64,000 nt of DNA. Source: Lentibacter sp. XHP0401 (GTDB taxonomy: Bacteria > Pseudomonadota > Alphaproteobacteria > Rhodobacterales > Rhodobacteraceae). The stretch is taken from the NCBI RefSeq assembly GCF_025751535.1, contig NZ_JAOWLC010000006.1:161863-225862 (forward strand). The letters run 5' to 3'. Positions 8,107 to 17,241 of this stretch are shown here, piece after piece (within the stretch, counting starts at the first letter, position 1; each line of letters starts with the position of its first letter). Position numbers and translations under genes: made by a program. The notes beneath the pieces were generated by a model that ran no database searches, had not been told where the DNA came from, and saw nothing but the letters and a program-made list of their open reading frames with translations.

Positions 8107-10053
8107 ATGTCTGTTGTTACCACTCAAATGCACGGCGATATCGCCGTCGTCACAATCGACAACCCGCCTGTAAACGCCGCCTCCCAGGCCGTGCGCCAAG
8201 GGCTGATGAATGCCCTCATGGCCACTGAGAAATCCAAACCCGCCGCTGTAGTGCTTACCTGTGCAGGGCGGACGTTTGTGGCGGGTGCTGACATCCGCGA
8301 GTTTGACAAACCTTTCCTTGAGCCCGGCCTCCCCGAGCTTTTGAACGCAATTGAATCGGCCACGCGACCATGGATTGCGGCCATTCACGGCACAGCACTT
8401 GGCGGCGGTTGCGAACTTGCTCTGGCCTGCTCGCACCGTATCGGTGCGGCAACGGCCAAGATCGGCCTGCCCGAAGTCAACCTCGGCCTCATCCCCGGCG
8501 CTGGCGGAACCGTACGCCTGCCCCGTTTGATTGACCCAATCGACGCGGCGCGCCTTGCCATAACGGGCAAACCGATTGGAGCGCGCGAAGCCACCAAGCT
8601 TGGCCTCTTTGATGCCATCGCAGAGGGTGATCTATTGGAAGCCGCTGTTGAACTTGCAAAAGATGCGGCCGACAAACCCATGCGCGCACCTCTTCTCACC
8701 CGCGCAGCACCCGAAGTAGACCAAGCCACTTGGGATGCGGCCATTTCCAAGCTTACCGCAAAAGCACGTGGGCAAAACTCACCGCATGAAGCCGCTGCCG
8801 CTGTGCGCGATGCGCTTGATCATGACGGGCCCGCAGCCCTCAAGCTTGAGCGCGAGCGCTTTATGCGCCTCAAAGGCTCACCGCAATCGGCTGCTCTGCG
8901 CTATATATTCTTTGCCGAGCGCACTGTTGGGAAGTCTCCCCGCACCAAGGGCGTTGCTCCCCGCCCGCTCGCGCAGATCGGCATTATCGGTGGCGGTACC
9001 ATGGGCGCAGGGATCGCCGCAGCAGCGCTTCTGTCTGGCCTCAAAGTCCAGATGATCGAGCGTAACCAAGACGCAGCCAATGCGGGGGCCGCACGCGTGG
9101 AAGGGATTCTCGGTGGCTCGCTTAAACGTGGGTTGATCACTGAAGCCAAGCACGATGCCCTTCACGCCAATTTCGAGGCCGCCAGTGACTATGCGGAACT
9201 CGGCGAGGCCGATCTTGTGATAGAGGCTGTTTTTGAGGACATGGATGTAAAAAAAGAGGTCTTTGCCGCGCTTGAGGCTGCCTGCAAGCCTGAAGCTGTG
9301 CTGGCCACCAACACGTCTTATCTTGATATAAACGAGATCGCCGCCAGCGTGAAAGACCCCTCACGCGTGGTCGGACTACACTTCTTCTCGCCTGCCCATA
9401 TCATGAAGCTTCTGGAGATTGTTGTGCCTGAAGCCCTAGCAGATGATGTGCTTGCTACGGCAATCCAGTTTGCTAAAATAGTGCGCAAACTGCCTGTTCT
9501 CGCAGGTGTCTGCGACGGTTTTATCGCCAATCGCATCATGTCTTCCTACCGGCGTGAGGCTGATTATCTGCTGGAAGACGGTGCCCTACCGTATGAAGTG
9601 GATGCAGCCATGCGCAACTTCGGGATGCCTATGGGGATTTTCGAGATGCAAGACCTTGCAGGGCTCGATATTGGCTGGGCCGCCCGCAAACGCCGTGCGG
9701 CTACGCGCCCCGCAAGCGAGCGCTATGTCGACATCCCTGATCGCATCTGCAAGCAAGGTAACTTTGGCCGGAAAACGGGCCGTGGCTGGTATCTTTATGA
9801 CGATGGAAAGCCAACGCGTGACCCCGAGGTCGAGGCCTTGATCATATCAGAGTCGGCACGCAAAGGCATCACACGTAAGAAATTCACAGAAGAAGAGCTT
9901 ATGGCCCGTATTCTTGGCTGTATGCAGAACGAAGGCGCGGCGATCTTGTCTGAAGGAATTGCCGCCAGCAGAGAAGACATTGACGTGACCATGGTCAACG
10001 CTTTCGGCTTCCCGCGCTGGAAAGGCGGCCCGATGTTTATGAAGGGCGCCTAG
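8107..10053 (+). CDS. fadJ: FadJ-type enoyl-CoA hydratase / 3-hydroxyacyl-CoA dehydrogenase
   Basis: This 648-residue multifunctional beta-oxidation enzyme has an N-terminal crotonase domain (about 1-190; AGADIREF, and GTALGGGCELAL forming the oxyanion hole, with a catalytic Glu in GLPEVNLGLIPGAGG). A 3-hydroxyacyl-CoA dehydrogenase follows from about residue 285: IGGGTMGAGIA is the NAD site, HFFSPAHIMKLLEIV contains the catalytic His, and the C-terminal domain has GFIANRI and KTGRGWY. It hydrates enoyl-CoA and oxidises the 3-hydroxy product in fatty-acid breakdown. ATG 8107 is chosen because AGGAG lies 7 bases upstream; a TTG at 8086 would add seven residues. It is read with soeC but separated by about 70 bases. 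Confidence 0.9.
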   Translation: MSVVTTQMHGDIAVVTIDNPPVNAASQAVRQGLMNALMATEKSKPAAVVLTCAGRTFVAGADIREFDKPFLEPGLPELLNAIESATRPWIAAIHGTALGGGCELALACSHRIGAATAKIGLPEVNLGLIPGAGGTVRLPRLIDPIDAARLAITGKPIGAREATKLGLFDAIAEGDLLEAAVELAKDAADKPMRAPLLTRAAPEVDQATWDAAISKLTAKARGQNSPHEAAAAVRDALDHDGPAALKLERERFMRLKGSPQSAALRYIFFAERTVGKSPRTKGVAPRPLAQIGIIGGGTMGAGIAAAALLSGLKVQMIERNQDAANAGAARVEGILGGSLKRGLITEAKHDALHANFEAASDYAELGEADLVIEAVFEDMDVKKEVFAALEAACKPEAVLATNTSYLDINEIAASVKDPSRVVGLHFFSPAHIMKLLEIVVPEALADDVLATAIQFAKIVRKLPVLAGVCDGFIANRIMSSYRREADYLLEDGALPYEVDAAMRNFGMPMGIFEMQDLAGLDIGWAARKRRAATRPASERYVDIPDRICKQGNFGRKTGRGWYLYDDGKPTRDPEVEALIISESARKGITRKKFTEEELMARILGCMQNEGAAILSEGIAASREDIDVTMVNAFGFPRWKGGPMFMKGA

Positions 10054-10076
10054 GCGCTAAAAGAATGCACATAAAC

Positions 10077-10104
10077 TTTACCTCGGCAAACCTGGCGAGG
10101 TAAA
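10077..10104. terminator. 9-bp perfect inverted repeat after fadJ
   Basis: TTTACCTCG and CGAGGTAAA pair perfectly around a 10-base loop, 24 bases after the fadJ stop. There is no T-run downstream on the plus strand. It may be a factor-assisted terminator or an mRNA-end hairpin. Confidence 0.5.
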
Positions 10105-10567
10105 GCCGCCTCGCGACTGCGCTCGCATAACTGATAAGCGTTAGACACATTTTTCAGGATGTTGTTGAACGCATCTCGTCACAAGTCAAGAAACGGCACT
10201 TTAGAATGGGGCGTCTCATATAGCCCCCAGATCTCGGTCACAGGCCTGCGCACATCCGCTTGGCCACCAATTGCTCTTTCAAGGTATTTTGATTGGCCGT
10301 TTGGCGACCACCACGCTAACAATGCAGGCAATTTGGCAGATCACGAGATAAGTCGTGCATTTTTCGACAGAATTTCTGTAGCCTTGCGTTTGAGTTTTTA
10401 ACCATTGCTTGAATGAAAGAAACACATGATTTTGAGCACGCGAACCGGTTACAGTTGTCTCAAAGGTTTCTTGAAAGCAATAGCCCCACACGTAGCTGGT
10501 GCGTTTGTCATCTAAACAGTGAACCACGGCCCATATGGGTGAATAGAACTCTGGAGTTACAAAGACT
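10105..10567. other. Intergenic region before the RND efflux pair
   Basis: No gene is supported: open frames on either strand are short and lack protein-like composition. The region is lower in GC than its neighbours near 10300-10560. It should hold the promoter of the efflux pair. No local regulator gene of the TetR type is next to the operon. Confidence 0.45.
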
Positions 10568-11689
10568 TTGAAAAATTTTATTGTTGTAATTGTTTCTTTA
10601 GGCGTTCTGGCTGGCGCATATGTCTTCGCGTTTGGGATACCGGATCAGATCTCCCAAGTCTTGGGTGCGCCTGCACCTGAAGAAACAAGCGCGCAAAACG
10701 GAGGGCAAGCAGGCCCCACGAGGCCAAGGCAGGCTACAACCGTTGTTCTGTCCACTTTGGAAGAGCGCACTTACAACCTCGTTCTTCGCTCGGTGGGCAG
10801 TGCCGTTTCATTGCGCCGTGCCGAAGTGGTGACAACAGAGGCCGGTGAAGTCGTCGAAGCGGCACTTCGTGCAAACGCACTGGTGAACCGAGGAGAAGTG
10901 ATCGTGCGTCTCGATGACAGAACCCAACGCCTTTCACTTGAAATCGCGCAGGCCGAACGGGATCAGGCTCAGGCCACTGTGACCCGGTTCGAGGGGTTGC
11001 AAAAAAATGGCAGTTCTGTTGTCACAAACGTGGCACTTGCTGAAGCACAAGTCGCGCTGCGCCTTGCACAGGCCAATGTCGGATTAGCCGAGGTTGCACT
11101 GGATAAACGGGCAATTATTGCTCCGTTTACCGGACGTCTCGGACTGAGCGATGTCAATATAGGGGATCAGCTGACATCAGGCCAAACCATTGTGACGCTT
11201 GATGATTCCACTACGCTGCTCGCCGAATTCGAAGTGCCGGAACGCTCCATTGGCCTTCTGGCCGTAGGCAAACCGGTGTTTGTAGCAACCCCGACCTTTG
11301 CTGGCCGCGTTTTTGAGGGCAAGGTTTCGGCCTTTGACAGCCGCCTCGACAGTGTTACCCGCAGTGCGACCGTGCAGGCAGAAATTGACAATTCAGACGG
11401 ATTGCTAGTTTCCGGTATGACATTCATTGTCCGTATGTCCGAAGTCACCGATCCTTTGCCTGTTGTGCCATCAACTGCAATTATATGGGATCGCTCGGGC
11501 GCAGGAATTTGGGTCTCGGAAGAAGGGCGGGTAACTCGTGTGCCAGTCACTATCCGCTATCGCGACGGGGATCAGGTCTGGATCGAAATAGATGCGCCCA
11601 TCGGAGCGCAATTCGTCTCGGAAGGCGCATCAAAGTTACGCGATGGGGCTGTCGTGACAGGCGCCCAAATAGGCAAGGTTCAGAGCTGA
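10568..11689 (+). CDS. RND efflux periplasmic adaptor (membrane fusion protein)
   Basis: This 373-residue HlyD/AcrA-type adaptor has an uncleaved-looking N-terminal hydrophobic anchor (residues about 3-25), a lipoyl-like half motif (VVEAALRANALVNRGEVIVRL), a coiled-coil hairpin rich in Ala/Gln (about 115-170), a second lipoyl half (IIAPFTGRLGLSDVNIGDQL) and beta-barrel domains. It bridges the inner-membrane pump to an outer-membrane channel. The start is TTG at 10568, with GGAG about 11 bases upstream; no ATG gives the same anchor. It overlaps the pump gene by one base. No outer-membrane channel gene is nearby. Confidence 0.88.
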   Translation: MKNFIVVIVSLGVLAGAYVFAFGIPDQISQVLGAPAPEETSAQNGGQAGPTRPRQATTVVLSTLEERTYNLVLRSVGSAVSLRRAEVVTTEAGEVVEAALRANALVNRGEVIVRLDDRTQRLSLEIAQAERDQAQATVTRFEGLQKNGSSVVTNVALAEAQVALRLAQANVGLAEVALDKRAIIAPFTGRLGLSDVNIGDQLTSGQTIVTLDDSTTLLAEFEVPERSIGLLAVGKPVFVATPTFAGRVFEGKVSAFDSRLDSVTRSATVQAEIDNSDGLLVSGMTFIVRMSEVTDPLPVVPSTAIIWDRSGAGIWVSEEGRVTRVPVTIRYRDGDQVWIEIDAPIGAQFVSEGASKLRDGAVVTGAQIGKVQS

Positions 11690-14600
11690 TGAGCATCGAG
11701 AAGATGGCGCGTAAAGCTGGTTTTGCCGACACATTCGTTGCGCGTCCGATCCTTGGTATTGTTCTCAACCTTCTGATCATCATCGCGGGTCTGGCTGCGT
11801 TGACAAGCGTCGACATCCGGGAAATGCCCGATGTCGACCGACCTGTTCTTTCCGTACGCACCACCTATGAAGGTGCGGTGCCGAGCACTGTAGATACAGA
11901 GGTGACCCAAGTCCTTGAGGATGCATTGAGCGCACTGGAGGGAATGTCCAATATCGAATCCACCTCGTCTACCGGAGCAAGCCGGATCACGATTGATCTA
12001 TCCGATGGCACTGACGTTAATATTGCCGCCAACGAAGCACGCGAGATTGTGTCCGGAACATTGCGGAATTTACCTGACGACATAGACGATCCTGTCGTCA
12101 CCAAAAGCGACAGCAACTCAGACGCAATCATCCGCCTTGCCCTCTTGGGAGACGCAAGCTTTGACGAGCTCACACAGCTTGCGGAAGGCATTGTTTACGA
12201 AAGAATGTCCCTCGTCGACGGGATCGCCGAAGTCACAGTGCGCGGCAATCGTGCGAACGAGTTTCGCGTTTCACTCAATATGCCGTCTCTACTCGGCCGT
12301 GGTTTGACGATCTTTGATGTCTCCAGTGCATTGGCACACCTTCGTGACGACACTGCGCTTGGTTCGCTTGAAAGCGAATCCCAAACACTCGCTTTACGTG
12401 TTGGCAACAAAGAAGTGACCGTCGCTTCCATCAACCAACTCCCAATCAACGACACAACGCAAGTCGCCGATGTGGCCTTTGTTCAATTGCTCCCCGAGGA
12501 AGCGAGCGTCTACGCCCGCGTAAATGGAGAAACGGCCGTCGGCCTTGATATCACTCGCCAATCAGTTGGCAACACACTCGAAATCTCGCGCGATGTTGCT
12601 GTTGCAGTTGAAGAACTGCGCCCGCAGCTGCCTGAAGGCGTGCGACTGATCATCACCACCAATGACGGTGTCTTCATCGAGGGCTCCATCAACGAGGTCG
12701 TCAAATCCATTCTCATGGCCACGGTCATCGTTGTTGCTGTGATCTTTCTTTTCCTGCGCTCTGCCCGTGCAACACTGATCCCCGCGATCACTATTCCTGT
12801 GGCCTTGATCGGCACAGTTGCGGCAATCTGGATAACAGGGTTTTCCGTGAACACCATCAGTCTGCTGGCACTTGTGCTGGCCACCGGTATGGTTGTTGAT
12901 GACGCGATTGTTGTGATCGAGAATATCGTGCGCAAGCGCAAGGCCGGGCTTGGAGCTTATGCAGCCGCAGCAGCCGGCGCCAACGAGGTGTTCTTTGCCG
13001 TTATTTCAACAACGGCAACACTGGCTGCTGTCTTCATTCCGATTTCGTTTCTTCCGGGGCAAGCGGGCGGCGTGTTTTCCGAATTCGGCTTTGTTCTGGC
13101 CTTTTCAGTGACGCTCTCGTCTTTCACCGCGCTGACCCTTACGCCTGTTCTGGCCGCCTTGCTCGACCCAGGCAAAACCCAACCCAATGCAAAAGATGCC
13201 CCTCGTGGCCGCTTGTCCCGTAGTTTTGATGCGGTGATGGATTTTGCCATTCGCACCCCCCTGCTCGTGCTGGCTGTAGCGATGGGGTTTGTTATCATTT
13301 CAATAGGTGCAGCTATAACACTGCCCTCAACTGTGACGCCTGAAGAAGACCGTGGTTTCTTCATCGTATTCGCGCGCGGATCGTCCGACACAACAATCGA
13401 CTATCTCGATACGCAGGTTGTCCAGATAGAAGACATCCTCGCGCCCTATCAAGAAACCGGCCAAGTCGAAGTTGTGCAGAGCATCATCGGCGTGCGTGGT
13501 GGCACAATTGCATTCATCATCGTGCGCCTGCCCGACTGGGCCGAGCGCGACTTCACCCAACAGGAACTGATCGGGCAGATCAGCGGCAAACTTTCCTCTG
13601 TTCCCGGCGTGCAAGTTAGCGCGCGTTCCACCAACAGCCTCAACATTCGTGGCGGAGGCAGTGGCCTTGGTTTTGCTATCACAGGTAAAAACCTCGATGA
13701 GATGACTGCCGCCGCCAACGCTTTGGTCGGGGCCATGTCTCAAGACGACACCTTTCTAAATCCGCAACTGTCCAACAATGCAGTCAACGCGCAGCTGGAA
13801 GTAACAGTAGATGATGCCGCAGCCGGTGACATGGGCTTGAACACCGCAGCCGTATCAAGCCTTGTGCGCGCTCTCGTACAGGGCGATGTCGCGGTCAGCG
13901 TCTTTTCAGACGACACGGAAATCGATGTTAACGTGGTGCCCGGTGGACCGCCGATTGACGACCCCTCTGATATCGCCTCCATGTCAATCCGTCTGGACAA
14001 TGGCGCATACGTGCCCCTGTCTGCTGTCGCGAGCCTTCAAATGGTTGTCAGTGAAGCACAGATCGAACGCTATAACGGCTCTCTCGCTGTATCTTTGCGC
14101 GCCAACCTGGGCGAAGGTATCGATTTGTCGACCTCGATGAAACGTCTTTTGGAAATCTCTGAAGAGGTTTTACCCGATGGCATGGGCATTATCTTCACCG
14201 GCGAAGCCGCCACGCTCGATGACACGGCCACAGGCATGTACATGGTGTTCGGCGTCGCCCTCGTCGTGGTGCTTTTGGTTCTTGCCGCGCAATTTGAAAG
14301 CTTTGCCAGTGCTGTCGTCATCATGTTGACAGTGCCCTTCGGCCTCGCCGCCGCATTGCTGGCGATTTCTCTTACAGGCGGATCTTTGAACTACTACAGC
14401 CAGATCGGCCTTGTTATGCTGATCGGGGTCATGTCGAAAAATGGTATCCTGATCGTCGAATTTGCAAACCAGTTGCGCGAGGCAGGTCAGGATATCGACA
14501 GCGCCATCCGCAATTCTCTGCGCCTCCGTATCCGTCCCGTGATGATGACCATGGTCTCTACCGTTTTCGGCGGTCTGCCCTTGATTATGACCTCAGGTGC

Positions 14601-14781
14601 GGGCGCGGAAGCTCGTATTTGTGTGGGCTGGGTGATCGTCGGCGGACTTGGCTTTGCGACTGTGTTCACGTTGTTTCTCACCCCTATCTTCTATCGTTGG
14701 ATCGCTGTTTGGGGTGCAACACCGGGGGCTGCATCCAAACGACTTCAAGCAGAATCGGGCGGGATCACTGGCACGCCATAG
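11689..14781 (+). CDS. RND family efflux permease (AcrB/MexF type)
   Basis: This is a 1030-residue proton-driven RND pump of the HAE1/AcrB type. The first membrane helix (PILGIVLNLLIIIAGLAAL) is followed by the SVRTTYEGAVPSTVDTEV porter segment; the TM4 segment TGMVVDDAIVVIENI carries the paired Asp residues used for proton relay, and the second half repeats this with GLVMLIGVMSKNGILIVEF. The start ATG at 11689 overlaps the adaptor stop (TGATG). A longer frame reaching back to 11485 is only read-through inside the adaptor gene. Substrates cannot be deduced; drugs, detergents or hydrophobic metabolites are typical. Confidence 0.92.
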   Translation: MSIEKMARKAGFADTFVARPILGIVLNLLIIIAGLAALTSVDIREMPDVDRPVLSVRTTYEGAVPSTVDTEVTQVLEDALSALEGMSNIESTSSTGASRITIDLSDGTDVNIAANEAREIVSGTLRNLPDDIDDPVVTKSDSNSDAIIRLALLGDASFDELTQLAEGIVYERMSLVDGIAEVTVRGNRANEFRVSLNMPSLLGRGLTIFDVSSALAHLRDDTALGSLESESQTLALRVGNKEVTVASINQLPINDTTQVADVAFVQLLPEEASVYARVNGETAVGLDITRQSVGNTLEISRDVAVAVEELRPQLPEGVRLIITTNDGVFIEGSINEVVKSILMATVIVVAVIFLFLRSARATLIPAITIPVALIGTVAAIWITGFSVNTISLLALVLATGMVVDDAIVVIENIVRKRKAGLGAYAAAAAGANEVFFAVISTTATLAAVFIPISFLPGQAGGVFSEFGFVLAFSVTLSSFTALTLTPVLAALLDPGKTQPNAKDAPRGRLSRSFDAVMDFAIRTPLLVLAVAMGFVIISIGAAITLPSTVTPEEDRGFFIVFARGSSDTTIDYLDTQVVQIEDILAPYQETGQVEVVQSIIGVRGGTIAFIIVRLPDWAERDFTQQELIGQISGKLSSVPGVQVSARSTNSLNIRGGGSGLGFAITGKNLDEMTAAANALVGAMSQDDTFLNPQLSNNAVNAQLEVTVDDAAAGDMGLNTAAVSSLVRALVQGDVAVSVFSDDTEIDVNVVPGGPPIDDPSDIASMSIRLDNGAYVPLSAVASLQMVVSEAQIERYNGSLAVSLRANLGEGIDLSTSMKRLLEISEEVLPDGMGIIFTGEAATLDDTATGMYMVFGVALVVVLLVLAAQFESFASAVVIMLTVPFGLAAALLAISLTGGSLNYYSQIGLVMLIGVMSKNGILIVEFANQLREAGQDIDSAIRNSLRLRIRPVMMTMVSTVFGGLPLIMTSGAGAEARICVGWVIVGGLGFATVFTLFLTPIFYRWIAVWGATPGAASKRLQAESGGITGTP

Positions 14782-14990
14782 GCGCGCGTTTTTTAGCACG
14801 CTTAAACACAGCGTCTGTTGTGGATTGTGGGGATTGCTAGCTTTATCGGCGGTTGCGCAACGGCGCGAAACAGACGGTTGATGCGATCCGCCGCATTGAC
14901 GAAAGCATGCGCCTGTTCGATATTTTTTGACAGGCAAAAGGGGCCGAACTGGGCAAGCCAGTCCACGCATTCCGGAAAACAGGAGCGGAT

Positions 14991-15497
14991 ATGAAATTTG
15001 CATGTGTGACATCGCCGATACGAGGCGAAACCGACAGGGTGCTTACCGAAATTGCCAACCAGTTGCAGGCGCAAGGTGTATCGCTTGCAGGCATTGTGAA
15101 GGACTTGGACCATGCCAGCGCCTTTAATAACGGCTGCGACATGAAAGTGCGTGTTCTGCCTGACGGGCCGGTGATCAAGATCACGCAGGATCTTGGCGCA
15201 GGGTCTGATGCCTGTCGACTTGACCCCGGAGCTATCGCTCAAGCTGTTGCCAGTGTCGAGAATGGCGCGCTGCAGAACGCCGACCTTTTTATCCTCAATA
15301 AATTTGGCCCCGAAGAAGCTGCAGGGCGCGGGTTCTGTAGTGCGATCGGAGCCGCGATAGAGCATGGCATTCCTGTGCTTGTCGGCGTGGGTGAGCCCAG
15401 CAAAGCGGCCTTTGACAGCTTTACTGGTGGCTTGGCCACGGCAGTTGCGCCACAGCCTGATGACATACTTGCATGGCTGCACAGTGATACGCCCTAA
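14991..15497 (+). CDS. DUF2478-type protein, THEP1-like
   Basis: This 168-residue protein resembles the DUF2478 family, small proteins of unknown biochemical role that are often found near molybdenum uptake or molybdenum-cofactor genes. It has an alternating alpha/beta pattern, with a conserved-looking LFILNKFGPEEAAGRGF segment and IPVLVGV towards the end. The N-terminal phosphate loop of true nucleotide kinases is degenerate here (TSPIRGETDR). AGGAG sits six bases before the ATG. A strong terminator follows, so it ends its own transcript. The nearby molybdoenzyme (soeA, about 9 kb to the left) makes a molybdenum link plausible but unproven. Confidence 0.65.
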   Translation: MKFACVTSPIRGETDRVLTEIANQLQAQGVSLAGIVKDLDHASAFNNGCDMKVRVLPDGPVIKITQDLGAGSDACRLDPGAIAQAVASVENGALQNADLFILNKFGPEEAAGRGFCSAIGAAIEHGIPVLVGVGEPSKAAFDSFTGGLATAVAPQPDDILAWLHSDTP

Positions 15498-15498
15498 C

Positions 15499-15524
15499 CC
15501 GCGCCTTTGGGCAAGCGCGGTTTT
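15499..15524 (+). terminator. Rho-independent terminator after the DUF2478 gene
   Basis: CCGCGC and GCGCGG pair over a 10-base loop and are followed immediately by TTTT, two bases after the stop codon. Orientation and position fit the plus-strand gene. Confidence 0.72.
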
Positions 15525-15648
15525 GATCCGGGAACTAGTAGCAGAAAGAGCTTTCCGAAGAGCTGGTTCTTTTGCTCAGGGCAGCCAGAGCAAAGGGGCG
15601 CGACAAGTCGTTAGGGAATTACGCGACTGTGAAGACAGCATAGCAAAA

Positions 15649-17238
15649 TCAGGCATCTCGTTCTACCCTCAGGATCATATCGGCCACATTTTCCGCAATC
15701 ATCATGGTTGGCGCGTTGGTGTTTCCTGCGACGATCGTTGGCATGATTGATGCGTCGACAACCCGAAGCCCGTCTACTCCGCGCACCCTCGCCCGCGGAT
15801 CAACCACTGATCCATCATCTGATCCCATGCGACAGCTTCCTACGGGGTGATAAATCGTCTCCGCCCTCGCCCTGATATCGGCAATCAGGGCGGCGTCTGA
15901 CTGAACTCTGCACCCCGGTGCCACTTCGGCCTTGATCAATGTCGCAAGCGCAGGTGCAGCCATGACACGGCGCGCCAATTTTAAGCCCTTAAGCAACACT
16001 CCTATATCGTCGGGGTGGCTCAGGTAATTTGCCTCGATCATGGCTGGTGCAAACGGGTCGCGACTGCCCAGCCGGATACGCCCCCGGCTTTTGGGCAAAA
16101 GATCACAAACATGCAATGTCACGCCATACCCCCAAGATGTTTTGCGCCCGTGATCACGCAGATAGGCGGGCAGGAAGTGAAACTGCAGGTTTGGCCGCGT
16201 TTGCAAGGGGTCGGATTTAACAAAGCCGCCAGCTTCAGCCACATTAGAGGTCAACTCGCCTGTGTTTTTCGTTGCAAAACGCCATGCGGCCTTGATGGCA
16301 CGGGGCAAGTAACTCGGTGCAATACCAATCGGGCTTCTACCTTTGGCGGCCGACATCACCGAGATGTCCAGATGGTCAGCTAGATTTTCACCCACTTCCG
16401 GCGCATTGTGCAAAAGTGGAATGTCATGACGCGCCAGTTCGGAGGCTGGGCCAATTCCTGATAGCATAAGAAGCTGAGGCGAATTTACGGCACCTCCCGA
16501 CAAGATCACCTCACCCTTTGGCTTTAACCATAAATTACGACCGCGCAATGATACGCCAACAGCACGACGCTCCTCAAATATTACCCGTTCGGCCTGTGCG
16601 CCCGTCTCAATGGTTAGGTTGGCGCGGTGTCGCACCGGATCAAGAAATGCGCGCACGGCGCTACAGCGCTTTCCGCCCCGTTGCGTGACTTGGTATAAGC
16701 CGACCCCCTCTTGGCCTTCACCATTGAAATCAGGATTGATCGGAAACTGGCACTCGACACCAGCCTGAACAAAAGCATGACTCATCGGATTCACATCACG
16801 CAGATTGCTGACTGCCAACGGCCCATCGGTGTTGTGATATTCATCCGAGAGTGCGGTGTTGCCCTCCATTCGCAGAAACAATTCGCGCGCACGCTTCCAG
16901 CCCCACTGCGGGCCAGCCGCTTTTGCCCAGCCTTCATAGTCGTCGGGATGCCCCCGTGCGTAGATCATCGCATTGATCGAGCTGGAGCCGCCCAGCGTCT
17001 TGCCCCTTGGCCAATACAGACGTCGACCATCCAGCGCCGCTTCTGGGGCGGTATCATACCCCCAATTGATCTTTTTATTTCGCGCAAGAACGGCCAGACC
17101 AAGTGGAATGTGAATCAATGGATTGCGATCAAGGCCGCCCGCTTCGATAAGACAGACCTGTGTCGTCGGATTGGTCGAAAGACGGTTGGCAAGAACGCAG
17201 CCAGCAGACCCGGCACCGACGATGATGTAATCAAACAT
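15649..17238 (-). CDS. GMC-family FAD alcohol oxidoreductase (choline-dehydrogenase-like)
   Basis: This 529-residue flavoprotein begins with the FAD-binding [16 protein letters not shown]. The GMC signatures [14 protein letters not shown] and [17 protein letters not shown] are both present, and the C-terminal catalytic His and Asn lie in [10 protein letters not shown] and [13 protein letters not shown]. Such enzymes oxidise a primary or secondary alcohol to the aldehyde or ketone. It is 3 bases downstream of an aldehyde dehydrogenase on the same strand, so the pair can take an alcohol to an acid. Choline is unlikely to be the substrate because no bet genes are near; aliphatic, polyethylene-glycol-like or terpene alcohols are alternatives. 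About 150 bases without a gene separate it from the DUF2478 gene. Confidence 0.9.
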   Translation of the reverse strand: MFDYIIVGAGSAGCVLANRLSTNPTTQVCLIEAGGLDRNPLIHIPLGLAVLARNKKINWGYDTAPEAALDGRRLYWPRGKTLGGSSSINAMIYARGHPDDYEGWAKAAGPQWGWKRARELFLRMEGNTALSDEYHNTDGPLAVSNLRDVNPMSHAFVQAGVECQFPINPDFNGEGQEGVGLYQVTQRGGKRCSAVRAFLDPVRHRANLTIETGAQAERVIFEERRAVGVSLRGRNLWLKPKGEVILSGGAVNSPQLLMLSGIGPASELARHDIPLLHNAPEVGENLADHLDISVMSAAKGRSPIGIAPSYLPRAIKAAWRFATKNTGELTSNVAEAGGFVKSDPLQTRPNLQFHFLPAYLRDHGRKTSWGYGVTLHVCDLLPKSRGRIRLGSRDPFAPAMIEANYLSHPDDIGVLLKGLKLARRVMAAPALATLIKAEVAPGCRVQSDAALIADIRARAETIYHPVGSCRMGSDDGSVVDPRARVRGVDGLRVVDASIMPTIVAGNTNAPTMMIAENVADMILRVERDA

Positions 17239-17241
17239 ATC

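Noticed and set aside
11485..11688. N-terminal extension of the RND pump
   Set aside because: It is Arg-rich read-through inside the adaptor gene; ATG 11689 gives the normal pump N-terminus.
14802..15482. 226-residue minus-strand frame opposite the DUF2478 gene
   Set aside because: The plus-strand gene has AGGAG and a matching terminator; the antisense frame has neither.
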